Of a stretch of 64,000 bases of DNA, positions 34,425-46,704 are shown one piece after another (the first letter of the stretch is position 1; each line of letters begins with the position of its first letter). The translations under genes were made by a program, and so were the position numbers. A model generated the notes under the pieces. That model made no database searches. It saw only the letters and a program-made list of their open reading frames with translations, and had not been told where the DNA came from. This DNA comes from Tolypeutes matacus. Taxonomy: Eukaryota > Chordata > Mammalia > Cingulata > Chlamyphoridae. The DNA lies in NCBI GenBank assembly GCA_026826555.1, contig JAKSZT010054583.1, positions 298,606 through 362,605 of the forward strand. The letters are read 5' to 3'.

Positions 34425-34973
34425 AAATTATTTTTAATGCCCAGCACCTCTTCAGGCCAGCCTGGTGCTATGGTCAGGTGGGGGAAAACCTTGGCCACAA
34501 CCATCAGTGGGAGCCTGTGGCCTCCACTCACAGAGGCCAAGGCAGGTGGCCAGGGGTAGAGAGATAGGTCTGTGTGGCCAGGGCTGGCCAGAGGGCTGTG
34601 GGCTCTGCTGTGTGCAAGTGGATGCCCCAGCATCCCAGGCATGGGGCGAGCTGCAGCAGGTGTGACTCCAGTGTCAGGGCACTGCTACCTGGGGTCTCCA
34701 GCTGCAGGCTCATGGAGACAGTGTTCAGCAGGAAATGCCTTTTCAGTCTGGAAGAGGCAGTAAGGCCACAGTGTCTGGGGTTAGATTATCATGGGGGTGC
34801 CCGTGGCCCTTGTCTAAAGGTCAGTGGGGGTTTAGGGAAAGCAGCTGGTGCCTCACCTGTCTGGGACCTGCCAACAGGTTCTGAGCTCCAGGTCAAGGAT
34901 TACTTTACAAATATGTTTGGTATGCATCAGAATGACATAAAATTCTAGCTCAGAAGAAGGAAAAAAAAAAAAC
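34425..34973 (+). other. GC-rich block ending in poly(A), possible retrocopy
   Basis: About 500 bp of clearly GC-rich sequence inside AT-rich intron. It ends with 'agctcagaagaagg' and an A12 run (34962-34973). Several overlapping open frames on both strands are a by-product of the high GC; none has a domain I know. No clean TSD found. It could be a fragment of a processed transcript or simply a GC-rich unique segment. Confidence 0.4.
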
Positions 34974-35042
34974 AAATTAGTACTCTTTCTTTAATAAATG
35001 TGAACTGGATAACCATTTTCTTTGTCTAAGATGAAAGTGTCC

Positions 35043-36003
35043 CAACTCCAAGTGAGAGAGGGCTTATATCCCATGGATATGGTGGGTGGGATGATCCTGC
35101 CTGCAGATGCAGGCCCTCTCCCTTCCCTGGAATGGCCATTTCCCATCGTTGTCTCCTCACCAGGTGACTTGGATGAGTCCATTGAGCTGTAGGGTAGGAG
35201 TTGCAGCTCCACCTAGATTTCATGCACACCTGGCACATAGGTAGGCGGGAGGCTCCAGTCTCTGGAAGTATACCTAAAAACTCCAGCATCGCATATAGGT
35301 TTGAATAGAAGGGACTGGTGAACCATGTGCAGGGAGGACTTATTTGAGTCTAATTCTGTCACTCTCAGGAGCACAGATTCCAAAATAGAACCCACTGATA
35401 AGGCATCAATCTCTGGGGCTATCCCCCCTTATATAGGACCAGGGTGTCTCCGGAGCTCTCAGGAACCTCACTGAGTGGGGTGATAGGCACTTAGATGTTC
35501 TATGAGCTCCTACTGAGGTGTGCGTAAGAGTTACCTCTGGGATGACCTCCCGACTCTCTTTGAAGTCTCTTAGCCACTTGAACTCATTTGTCTTTACCAT
35601 TTCCCCCTTTTATTCAAGGTCTTTTTCCAGTTGTGTTGCCAGTTGGCACTTGGGAAAAGTTTTCAATTAGCAATAATCGTGGCTTCTTTGGGAGTTGGAG
35701 GTTGTCCTGAGTACTGTTGTGGCAACGGATGTAGGCCATTTTAAATCAGCACACACCACTCAGAACTGAGTGGGAGGTGTGGGAGGTGGGCAACATGGGA
35801 ATCCCAGTGGGTTCCGTGTAATATTTTGGGTAATCTAAGCACCTCTTAAAATATATGTATATATATATATAAACAACATCTTTGTAAGCAAATACACATA
35901 TATGCATATATATTTATATATCATTTTGCAAATGTTTGTATGTATTGTGAGAAGTTTGATTTTTACCCATAATAAAAAAAAAGAAAAAAATGTAAAAAAA
36001 AAA
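35043..36003 (+). mobile_element. 961-bp retroposon, most complete copy in the window
   Basis: Bounded by a perfect 15-bp duplication aagatgaaagtgtcc at 35028-35042 and 36004-36018. The tail is TTTTTACCCATAATAAAAAA with a long A-rich run. Three parts are visible: a 5' module (35043-35480) shared with 15580-16045; a middle part (35480-35780) with 'accatttcccccttttattc'; and a 3' module (35785-36003) shared with the copies at 5601, 16143, 37633, 58334 and 59036. Tail, polyadenylation signal and TSD show L1-machinery insertion. It may be a 5'-truncated L1 with a different 3' UTR from the L1 at 4221, or a non-autonomous composite. Confidence 0.85.
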
Positions 36004-36018
36004 AAGATGAAAGTGTCC

Positions 36019-37620
36019 TGATGACTTTCTTATTGGCAAATCATGTTAATTATCCATTTCTCCTTCCCACTTCTTCACAGTAACTATATGTAATCTCTGC
36101 AATATTGTTCAAATTTGAATATAAAATTTTAGACCTAGCATCAATCCCCTAGAGGTTATCTCAACTATTCCCATTCCTTCATTTTACAAACTTGGACTCC
36201 AAGATTAAGCAACTTACCCTTAATTACACAATTACTTAGTAGCAAAATAATCATCTTGGGGCCCCAGTCTAGTTTTCTCATCGTACTAGGCTTCTTCCAG
36301 AAAGAATGAATAAATTGAATCTATAGTTAATATCTAAAACTCACTATGTCAGAAAGATTACCAATTCTATTCTAGAATTGAGGCTATCACGTAGCAAAAG
36401 TTATTGATTTTAGTTTCTGCTCTTTTCCCTTTCCCTTCCTATCATCTAGCATATGCTAATAAAAATAATTTAATTTTAAAACACTGTGGGAAAAGGTAAA
36501 GCCAAAAAATTCATTAGAGAAATGTTGCATTACTAACTAGTGGATTATTTAGGCTTCTATTTGCATGCAAACTCAGGGACCTTGGGTATTTGTGAAAACA
36601 AAGGACAGAGAGTCTGCAGTCACATTAAAAGGTCATGGAACTCTTGATGCTAAATCAGCTTTCAGATTTCTGAAGTTTCTGGCATAAATTTTCACAATGT
36701 ATTCAGGAATTATATATTCTAAGTTAATAAGTAAATATGGATTTACATACAGATGATTAAGGTATAACATGCTAAATTAATTCAAAAGGACTTTAAATTA
36801 ATCTGCTTTATCACCATGAAATTAGCAAGATCAGAAAAAAAGGTTTCATGTAACATAGATGCCCAGTCAACAGGCAGACAAGCACCTATACACACATTCA
36901 TGTGTCTGTGCAGAAAGATGCGAGCAGATCCTAAAAGTCAAGTCAAAGAGCATAGTTGAGGTAGTTTTTCAAGTATCTGGGGCAAGAAAACACACATTTA
37001 CCTCGGATACTTGGATAATGGCCTCTGTTTTCCACTTGCTTTGGCCAAGGAATTCTTGCCACACAGAGAGAGCTAAAGATTCTATCTCATCAGCCCTTGC
37101 AGGACGGGAGACAGGAAAATGGCCCTGCTGCCCACACTGGCTGGGACCATGAGTAACTGGGCTCTATCCTGATGTGCCCTGACTCCATTCTGCACTTCAC
37201 CAAAACAATACATCTACTAATAGCAAAACCTTCCCAGAAATGAAGTATTCCCCTTTCCACTGAGAATCAACACATTCAGGTCAACAGAAAGCTATTAAGG
37301 GCCCATTCACCATAATGATTACAGGCTAAAGATGAAATAATAAGTTGAAATGCATATCCGGTTAAATACAGGATTTAGAAAATAGCTTCATTGTTTCAAA
37401 CTAAGAATTCAGCAGTTCTATTTTTTTTTTCACTCTAGTAAAAATAACCTTCCCAATTACTGCTGGAATCGTAAAAGTATGTCAATGATTTGAAGTTATA
37501 GGTCTTTATGTAAGGAAAAATTCAAGGAAATTTTCAAATATATCCACAAAGTAGATCATTCACTCAGAATGAGTTACACCATTTTAAGCTTTAAGATGGA
37601 CCTTGAAAAGTACCAGTTTA
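36019..37620. other. Intronic stretch, one MIR-like trace
   Basis: Mostly unassigned intron. An antisense MIR-like part lies near 36150-36290 ('ttcattttacaaacttggac', 'taagcaacttacccttaatt'). The rest shows nothing I can name. Confidence 0.45.
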
Positions 37621-37632
37621 ACACTTCATTTT

Positions 37633-37868
37633 TTTTTTTTTTGGTTTATGAGAGTCTTTATTTATTTATTTATTTTTAATTTATTTATTTTTTATTGTGG
37701 GTAAAAATAAAAATTTTCACAATACATACCACTATTTGTAAAATGATATATAAATATATATGCATATATGTGCATTTGCTTACAAAAATGTCATTTATAT
37801 ATATGGTGTGGGAGGTGGGCAACATGGGAATCCCAGGGGATTCCGTGTAATATTTTCGGTAATCTACA
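37633..37868 (-). mobile_element. 'ACCCACAATAAA-tail' retroposon with 5' inversion (twin priming)
   Basis: The left part (about 37680-37802) is the reverse complement of the family 3' module, led by T/TTTA runs. The right part (37803-37866) is the immediately upstream module segment ('gtgggaggtgggcaacatgg', 'ttccgtgtaatattttcgg') in + orientation. The switch falls in the TA-rich core. A 10-bp match acttcatttt at 37623-37632 and 37869-37878 is the likely TSD. Inverted 5' plus normal 3' is the product of twin priming. Confidence 0.8.
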
Positions 37869-38158
37869 ACTTCATTTTAAAAATTCAGAAATGTAACGCT
37901 TATAAAGGTTTGAGGGTTAGAAACTGGGAGAAGACACTGTGGGTGATGCACTGATGTTTAGATTACTTTTTTTCTCACTAGAGTAGAGTGAAAGAATCTG
38001 CCTTGGAGGGTTTTTTTTCTCCTCTCTCCATCAATTAATTGCTCCTGGCTTGCTTTGGCTTTATATTTCAAGTTGATCAGCTTTTGACAATTGTAGAATT
38101 TCATCTTTGCTACATAGTTGGCCAGTATCCATGGCTCCCTTAAAGAACTTTGATACCA

Positions 38159-38254
38159 GGGGAGCAGGTGTAATTCAGTGGTTGAGCACCTGCTTCACAC
38201 ATCCGCAGTCCTGATTTCATTCCCCTGTACCTCCTAAAAAAAAGAAAAGAAAAA
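38159..38254 (+). repeat. DAS-type tRNA-derived SINE, sense
   Basis: Starts GGGAGCAGGTG, with box A-like TAATTCAGTGG, a diverged box B (GATTTCATTCC), then TACCTCCT and an A-rich tail. Confidence 0.85.
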
Positions 38255-38695
38255 TTGAAAGCAGGAGACCTTTACAGAATTTAATGGCCATAGCATGCTT
38301 TTAGATGTTCCACTTCAGTGTTCCATATAGGTTTTATTCATCAGTGTATGTTCACTAGACAATTATCCCAAATTAAGTTGACAATTATGCCAAATATGTC
38401 AAATCAAATTTAAAGTAGTAGTAGAGCAGTACAGATCACCAGCGATATCCAAAGTCTTTATGAGTATGAATAAATTGCAATTATGCCGTATTTTAATAAT
38501 TTTAATTTATATTGTTAAAATATTTTGTTTACAATTCCAATATTTATGCTATAAAATATATTATGAATATAGAATTAAACATAAAGATATGTAATTATAT
38601 AATTTAATGTAAAATGGATAACATAATAAAATGTTATATATACTATAATAAATGCATTTTACATATCATATGTCGTGCTATGTGTTATATGAGGA
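38255..38695. other. Intronic stretch with nothing recognisable
   Basis: Very AT-rich intron. Confidence 0.5.
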
Positions 38696-38699
38696 TATA

Positions 38700-38870
38700 T
38701 AGCATTTATTAATGATTTACTATTTGCTGGTACTATTTCAAAAAGTGGGTACTATTATTATCCCCATTTTACACATGAAGAAATCGAATCCCAGAGAAGC
38801 TTTTTGCATGCAGCTACTATGTAGAAGAGCAAGACTTGAATCCAGGCAGTCTGACATCAGATATAACACT
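38700..38870 (-). repeat. MIR SINE, antisense
   Basis: 'ttatccccattttacacatg', 'gaagaaatcgaatcccagag' and 'acttgaatccaggcagtctg' are the reverse of the MIR core. Confidence 0.75.
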
Positions 38871-39299
38871 CAGCTCCTTGCTATAATACAGAATAACAAA
38901 ATATTAATACAGGCATATTCAGTGAAAAAAATGATCCAAGTGGTAAAAAGTAAAACAATCCTTTTATTTTTTTGGTAGATATATTTATTCTGTAGAAAGC
39001 CACTGATCCAGATTTTGCTGTTTTATTTTTGCTGACTATTATTTATAAAGGAAACTATAGAAATATAAAATATATTTTTCAGCAGTCCAATTCATCCAGT
39101 TACAATTACAATAGCAAAAACAGATAAGAAATAAATTAAGGTGAATGGCTTTACAGCCTGAGTTTACAGTATACGCTATGGCCTAAAATTAGTTCATTTG
39201 AATTTGATTTGTGTTTTCTCTTTTTTCAAGGCTTATAAGACATACATTTAAAAATTATTCAATCAAAATGTTTAAATATCAAATGTCTTAGCTTTTATA

Positions 39300-39465
39300 T
39301 TTTACCATGTCATCCTAACAGTAATCCTATAAGGGACAAGAGCTGTTAATCACATTTCGCAGACAAAGGAAGATTTTTAAAAAGTAAAAAGATTGTGACT
39401 TGCAAAATGTTCCTCAGCTATATCACATTATAAAGCCAGAACCCAGCCTGATATCAGTGCTCAAA
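39300..39465 (-). repeat. MIR SINE, antisense
   Basis: 'tcacatttcgcagacaaagg', 'agattgtgacttgcaaaatg' and 'agccagaacccagcctga' match the reverse of MIR. Diverged. Confidence 0.6.
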
Positions 39466-39469
39466 ATTC

Positions 39470-40925
39470 ACTATATCAACTTACTTTGCCAGCTACTTGT
39501 TGATGTTTAACTTCCCCAAATATAGAAATAAGACCTTATGATTTTTCTTGGTATTGTACTTTTGTATCACTATTAGTGTATGGTTTACTTTATCAGATAA
39601 TAGAATTGTCCTCTCAAAACATTCTGAGGTATTAATAACTACATGTTATGATAGAGAGTAAAGTACAATTTTAGGTTATTTGAAATTAGAACTTCATAAT
39701 ATCTTTTCACTTCAGTTCATCTTATTAAACAAAAGAAGACAAACAGCTTTTTCACTGAAAAAATAACCAGAAAAACACCTAATGATGTGAAATCACTTTT
39801 AAGCCCAAACAATTTTATGATGGGCAAATTTGGTGGGATCTGCCATTTCAAGTCTGAGGGATGTGTGGCTCTCTCCTGGTGTTGCCCTTTTCAGACTGGC
39901 TTTCCGCCACTCTCCCCCCAACTCCCCTACTACCCCGCTACCCTCACCACCCAAGTGCTGGGAATTTGATTAGATCACAGAACAAAAGTTCTGCACATAA
40001 GCCTAGAAAGAACAGAAGAAATTCAAAAAAGCCTTAACCCTCTAAACCTGGGCCAGATTAAGAAGTTACAGGGAAGGGGGTTTAGCCCTTTTGGCTTAAC
40101 TTCCACGTAGCTCTTCTAACTCCCAACATTACTACTGAGTTTAAGTGAGACATATTCAAAAAGAAAAGAAGAAACGTGAAGTGTTTTTACATCTGACTAG
40201 AATCTTGCTAGGCATCTTACTAGCCCAGCTGTTTCATTGGTTGCTCCTCCCCTTCTTCCTTGAAAGTAACTATAAGGTCGTGTACTTGTGTGACAGAAGA
40301 ATGCCCCCGTGTTATCCAAATTTGATATAAGACAGCTCATTAAATTAGAACAGCTGGGAGTCATTCTCAATCTTTACTCAGCCAGAACACTTTTCCATAA
40401 TGATGTTTAATTGCATTATAGACTCTTATAAGTGAATGCAGATTCTGTCATGAATCCAAAACATTTTTTTTAATAAAAAGTATAACTTGATTTTAATTTT
40501 TATTGCCAAATGCTGGTTATCAGTAACGATCACCCTCCTCGACCCTGGGAGAGGTGAGGAAGTAGGCTGCAGCCCACGAGCATTGCCTGGGGCACTCCTG
40601 GAATGCCATCCACTTTCTTGAACATGCGTTGAGATGCAAATGAATGAGAGTGAGCATCTTGTAGAGATAACCAAGTTTCCACTCTATTTTTAGAAAAAAA
40701 TGATACACAATCTTCTGTATGATCAATATTATCAGTAGTAAATTACTTGTGACACACCAGCGTGTACATCACAAGTAAAATTACTTGTCTGAATAGTCTA
40801 GGCCTGACACACTGAAGAACATGCTGCTCTGCTCCCCACAGTCTTGGTGGCTCTCAAAAGCCAGCACTTGACACCTTCCACACATTCCTGGGTTTTTTTC
40901 CAAGAACAATGGGTTGTTATGGATG
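39470..40925. other. Intronic stretch with nothing recognisable
   Basis: Includes a C-rich patch at about 39900-39955. No gene or named repeat. Confidence 0.45.
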
Positions 40926-40945
40926 GGAATATGTCAGAGCATTCT

Positions 40946-41997
40946 TTTTTTTTTTGAGATTCCAGCTTTTACAATTTTTCCCCTAGTACATAAAAGAAAG
41001 TAGAAGAAATAATACAGGATTAAAATGGCAACAGTAGTTAGTCAATAAAACACGTATACTCAAAAAAGATTCAGATAGGAAGACAAGCTTATTTACAATG
41101 AGGAAACACATGTAAAATTAAGATAGTTTTCATGTGGAACATTGAAAAAAAGTCAAACATATGCTACATGTGTGCCACTGTCTACAGCAATATTGAAGGG
41201 GCAGGAAACATTTATGGACAGATATACCACAAGGCCCAGGTTTTAATGCTATCAGTACAATCAATTCACAAAACTATATTCAGCTAGTTATCAGAGTTTA
41301 GGAATTGTACCCAAATATGTCACAATATTTTTGACCCTCAGAGGTTCACTTCTACAGAGTTCCACTACTCTAAATTTCTAGCTACTAAAAGAGAGATTAT
41401 AAGCTTTTCAAGAAGTTACAAAATCTTTGTACACCAGCGGCCAGCTATCATCACCTCAAGTCTGTTCCACCAACAGCCCTTGCCATCTTCAGAGAAGTAT
41501 CTAGGAAAAAAGTTAGAAGCCAGCAGAGTCTCTGCCTCCATCTCCTATTCCAAACCCATGGGGACCAAAAAAGCCAGTATTACCATAACATGAGAATCTT
41601 GAGGATTACCTTTAATGGCTTATTCTGGTCTTGAAAAATTAGTAGGGTACAACTGTTTTCTACTGAAATAAATCCTGGCTAACATAGGAAGGCTTTTGTC
41701 CTTTATTGGCTACTCTTGGAGTGTGGAGTGATTGGGGAATGAACAATGGACTAAAGTAGACTTACTGTTATTCTAGTATAGACTTAATGTTATTCTAGCA
41801 ATGGAAGAACTTTTATCATTGATGTGGAGGCAGTGGCCACCACAGGCTCTGAGGGGAGGGAGAGGGAAGAATAGGTGTAATATGGGGGCATTTTCAGGAC
41901 ATTGGAATTGTCCTGTATGACATTGCAGTGACAGATACAGGCCATTATATATTTTGTCATAACCTACAAAATTGCATGGGACAGAGTGTAAACTATA
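40946..41997 (-). mobile_element. 1.05-kb antisense retrocopy with poly(A) and 15-bp TSD
   Basis: A perfect duplication atgtcagagcattct lies at 40931-40945 and 41998-42012. The left edge is a T10 run, so the inserted RNA is on the minus strand and ends 'aaaagctggaatctc' plus poly(A). Its 5' part (about 41690-41997) includes 'tttagtccattgttcattcc', close to the 5' edge of the repeat at 15580. The remaining 700 bp do not match other copies here. It has no long open frame. It could be a processed transcript whose RNA included this repeat, or an L1-type element with an unusual 3' end. Confidence 0.75.
41757..41798 (+). repeat. 20-bp tandem duplication inside the retrocopy
   Basis: tagacttactgttattctag and tagacttaatgttattctag lie two bases apart with one mismatch. 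Confidence 0.85.
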
Positions 41998-42012
41998 ATG
42001 TCAGAGCATTCT

Positions 42013-42585
42013 GATGTTTGGAGTTTAAACACCTTGGAGGACCCTTCTGTGAACTTTCTGCACAGGCAGTTCACTCCTGCGACTAATTTAGTAAATGGGA
42101 CTCCACTGAGGAAGGAGTTTAGGAAGGCTCTTTGAGTGACTGTCAGCAGCCTCCTCACTCCAGACTTAAAGCCTCAGATTTTGGCTAAGCAAACTCTGGT
42201 AATGCAGCCAAAACCCACCAAAACTTTACTTAAAAGGAAACAAAAAACAAAACTGGCAATTTCAGTTCTAATTGAAAGGACATAGAAATCTCATATGCTT
42301 AATGTGATGAATGGTTTTTGTGACTTTTGTTATAATTTATTGCAACGAGCAGTCAGCAGAGGCTGACTAGATACTATTTTTGCCTAGATACTATTTCTCC
42401 TATCTAAATAACTATCACTAGGGGACAGTAGTGGCTTAAAGTGGCATAAGTCTAATAACCAAACTGTCCTTAGTTGTGGATAGTTGAATGAGGTAGATGA
42501 TCATCCAGTTAATCGTATGATTTTCTATAATAATATACCTTATTAATATATGCATGCAGTTTTATTAAAAAAAATATGTACATGA
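42013..42585. other. Intronic stretch with nothing recognisable
   Basis: No gene or named repeat. A small direct repeat of ctagatactattt lies at 42367-42396. Confidence 0.5.
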
Positions 42586-42589
42586 TGTG

Positions 42590-42740
42590 ATGGAAACAGT
42601 ATGGCTTTTGGCATTAGGCAAATGTGGGTTAGAAATCCACTTTACCTACTTAATAGTCTGTGGTCCTAGGCTAATCAGCTAATCAATCTAAACTTCAGAT
42701 TCCATATTTATAAAGGAATAATAACAGTTCACATATTGCC
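42590..42740 (+). repeat. MIR SINE, sense
   Basis: 'cagtatggcttttggcatta', 'tgtgggttagaaatccactt' and 'cttcagattccatatttata' follow MIR. Confidence 0.65.
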
Positions 42741-42749
42741 CATGGCAAC

Positions 42750-45700
42750 TTTTTATAAATACTTTTCCTTCACATCCTTTCCCTTTGCTAACTATTTATG
42801 TATATATACATATATACATATATATAAACAACATATTATTCATTACACATGCTCCCATGACTTCCAGCCCCAACTCCTGGTCAACTTTTTAGAATTATTG
42901 CTTAAATTCATCCTTAGTGTTTTTTCTCAATAAGGAGTCTTCAAGCCCTTAGCATATGTTTTAGTAGGTAGAGGTGCACTATGTGGAATGAAATTACAAA
43001 GGGTTCCAGGAGTTTTGTTTTTGTTCTTTCAGGAAGGACAGTCCGGTTACAACTCTTGTTTATTAGAATTTAGTCACTGTTTATGAGAGAGAAAGTTGTG
43101 ATGGGGCTAAAGCTTGTCTCTTTGGTCTTCTCTCTTTTGGACCTCAGCTCCAGTATCTAGGAGAATATTTTTCTTTGTTCATTATTACAATTTACCCTAC
43201 ATGTATCATGGCAAATCCCCTAAGCACATGGCTTCCTGTCCCTAACTGGGCATCCACACTCTCCCTTCAGCCTTGATCTTTCCTCTTGCAGGTAAAAACA
43301 GAAAAGATGGAGAGAAAAACATGGTGGATTCCTTTCTCCCCGCCTGTGCAAGCCTCCAAACTGGTGATCGCTGACACCTTTTGTGTGAAAGCCTTTTTTT
43401 TTTTTTTTTTTAACATATTATACTAGATTTTACTAATTAACTCGTTCCTGTAGCTTCTGCAGTTTTTTTTCCCCAACCTAGTTCTTAGAGGATTATCTCT
43501 TTGAACCTTTAAACAGCTTCACTAATACCTGAAAAATGCCTGCTGAACTAACCTCATGTATAACAGTATGGCCAAGTGAAAGTTCATGTTTTCATGTCCT
43601 GTTTTTCTTTGAAATGCAATATCTCAAACATTAATTCATTATCTTAAAAAAATATGAAGTGCTGGTGAATTTTAATGCAGGAGTATTGCCAATGAATGGG
43701 CTGTGTGATTTACCCAAGCAAGTAATGGACTAGCTGTTATCAAATTCACTAATGGTCCTCTTAATTAGGACATGAGCTAAGAGGAACATTATTCTAGCAA
43801 TCTTTTGTATTCTAGTGCCATATATATTTTTTGGCAAGAAAAGATGAAAAGCATCAGTAAACAACTGAAGATTGTCCATGGCTTATAGGGATTTGGGAAC
43901 AATTCCTGGGTTTGGGAAGTGAAAATGGATAGCATGTGGAAGAAATTGTTGTTTCAGTAGCCAGATTTAAGTGAAGATGACCTGGCTGTTACCAGCATGC
44001 ATGCATATTTAATTTTAGTAACTCCCACCATCAGCCTGCTTATATCTTACCTTTTAGAGGAAGGTTGAGGTTTATATTGGAAGGACTTGGTCAGAAGTGG
44101 GGGATTAAAATTAAAGTGTATATAATTCATTCTGGAACTATTTAAATTTTATTGTTTGAAAATAGTTTCACTTTCCCACTTTGGTCAAAGAGACATGCTT
44201 AAAATTCTTATTATTCCTCCATGAGAAATATTTTTGTTGTTGTTCTTAGGTTCAAATTTAGGTATAGCATATTATATGGACTTCTCATTTAGTAAATCTA
44301 GCAACACTATGTGTGGATGGAATAACTTCAGTAAAGCTTTGAGAAATATGGACTTCATTCTTAAATTGCTATGTATCATTTAATTTTTTACAAGTAATTT
44401 ATTAGTCATCTTAAGGAGTAAATGCCTCTGGCTCAAGATGTTAGTTATGTCTTTTATATTTTCTGATGTCTCAATTATTCTCACAGAAAGAGCTAGCTTA
44501 GAGTTTAGACTAGAGAGCCAGATCAATTGCCATTTTAATAAGATATTTAAAATTAATTTGAGGGTCTTCATGTTTCCATAAACATCACCATGGAAACATG
44601 AGCATGAATCATCACTGTGGGCATCTTCTTACTTTGTCCATAACTGAAATTATACACCAAGACCAGAGGGGAATATAGTTTTGGAAAGAAAGAATACAAA
44701 TTAGAAAGGAAACCACATGACACGTATGACTGGTGCCAGGAAAGGGATAAAATTCTTGGTTAAATTAACCATAATGATATCAGTAGAGGAATTATACAGA
44801 TTCATTTATCTCTCTTTAGACTCATTCTCATTTCAAAATGGGATCTAACTTCACTTGTATCTATATCAGAGGTTTAAAAAATATCATGCTTCTATTAAAT
44901 GGTAGGTCTATTTAACATTCATTTTCATCTTAGTATAGCTTAAACATTATCAGCATCACACAACATTGACTTGTGTGTGTGCACCCTTATAATAGGGTCA
45001 TTATTTCAACTAATTTTCAGAGCAAGAATTGGCTGGCAGTTTTAAAGTTTCTTTAAATATCTTATATTTTGGTAAAGAAGCAGCCACCTGACCTAATATA
45101 ATTGAAGTTCTTTCTCTCTCAGCCATGTCCATTTTAAGGTTATGTTATCTAAAGGGGGAGGATAATTTGTTCTGAAAAGTTCTTCGTTTCCCTGAGATCT
45201 TTAAACTTTTCATTAAAATTTGCTATTTTAGTAGAAACTAAACAATGAGCCACAGGATAGCTTCATGCAGTGTGTTATTTTTCTTTCAATTACTTACTGG
45301 GGAATTACCTGCAGAAAAGAGACTGGCCCCAGGATTTCTTTCCTGCTTCTACCATTTCTGAAACCTCCTCATGCTTTTATTAAATGTGAGTTATGTAGAG
45401 GGAAATCCCAAAAGGTCCAATCGTTTTTTGGTCTACGTCCACCTACAGTTGTTTGAAAAGTAGTCAGTGTTTAAGAGGGAGAGAGCACATTAGGGCTGCT
45501 GTCCAAAGGACAGCTCTGACTCAAACTCTACCTGGGTTATCATCACAGCTACTGTATGTCCTGTTTAATCCTGGGGGGTATCAATTTTAATTATTTTAGA
45601 AAACAAATCTCAATTTATTGATTGAGGAAATTTGGCTAGTCTATAATGTGTGAGTATTTAGAAAACACTTTTTTTTCCTGCTATCTTTCCTCAAATGTCC

Positions 45701-46120
45701 AAGCTCTTTTTCATTGAATGTTGCTACATTTCTAAAGGTAAAAAATGACAGAATTAATCAATAATTGTACATCTGTTAATTCTTCCTTCCAACTATTTCA
45801 TATACGAATGAGAACTGAGTGAAAGTCACACATGTATATCATACTTACCTATGTTTTCTTTTTCCTAGAACATTAGGAAACATTAGTAAAATCCAAGAAA
45901 GATTAGCATATGCCTTTATGATAGTCAGAAAAAGACTGAGGATACATTGAATATGAATTTATAAATATTTATCTCCATTTACCTGAGTTAAGAGAGCAAA
46001 GATTTGCAAAGCTGTAATCAGTATATTAAATTTTTGTCTTTTTTCCTAAGTAATTCATATTCTACCCAACAAGAAATCAGTTAATGCCAGTCTTGCATTT
46101 GATCCTGGTAACACTGTTGT
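42750..46120. other. Intronic stretch with nothing recognisable
   Basis: About 3.4 kb without an assigned repeat or coding signal. T-rich run at 43396-43413. Confidence 0.5.
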
Positions 46121-46124
46121 TCGG

Positions 46125-46320
46125 TGAATGATTTTAGCTTAAAAGCTTGGGCTCAGGGCAAATTGCTTAGGTTCAACTTCTAGCTTTGCCATTTTCCAGC
46201 TGTATGATATTCATCATTTTGTTTAATCTCTCCATGCCTGTGTTTCCTCACGTGTAAACTGGGTATAATAATAACACCTACCACATAGAAGTATTGGTGA
46301 GAATTATAAAAGATTTATAG
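46125..46320 (+). repeat. MIR SINE, sense
   Basis: 'ggttcaacttctagctttgc', 'cagctgtatgatattcatc' and 'taataataacacctaccaca' follow the MIR core closely. Confidence 0.8.
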
Positions 46321-46589
46321 TGACCGAAATATATTATTATTATATACAATATAAATTTCCCTTTTGTGATTCACTGATAAATTTATTTCATGTAAGTATT
46401 ATGTTTTCATGAGTTCTTAACTTGATTAAATATTACAGAAAGATCCAAGACACCCACAGTGGGAACGTTTCCACTTTCAGGTAGCTCTTTGGAGGTCTTT
46501 CACAGATAGGCACGTATGGACTGTATGATATGAAAGTGACAATTTGCAAACAGATTCTTCCTCATTTGCAGTGTGTTATGCCAGGAAAT

Positions 46590-46700
46590 TAGTCTCTTGT
46601 CTTGACTTTATACTCTGCCACTGACTCTTTATGTGATTTTGGCAATACCCTTCTAGATCTCCGCATCCTTTTGTATAATGCATGGATGTTGGGTGAAGTG
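46590..46700 (+). repeat. MIR fragment, sense
   Basis: 'ttatactctgccactgactc', 'ttatgtgattttggcaatac' and 'gatctccgcatccttttgta' match the MIR core. Confidence 0.65.
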
Positions 46701-46704
46701 AGCT

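Noticed and set aside
34574..34948. 124-aa open frame
   Set aside because: Arises from high GC with few stops; several frames on both strands are open and none resembles a protein family.
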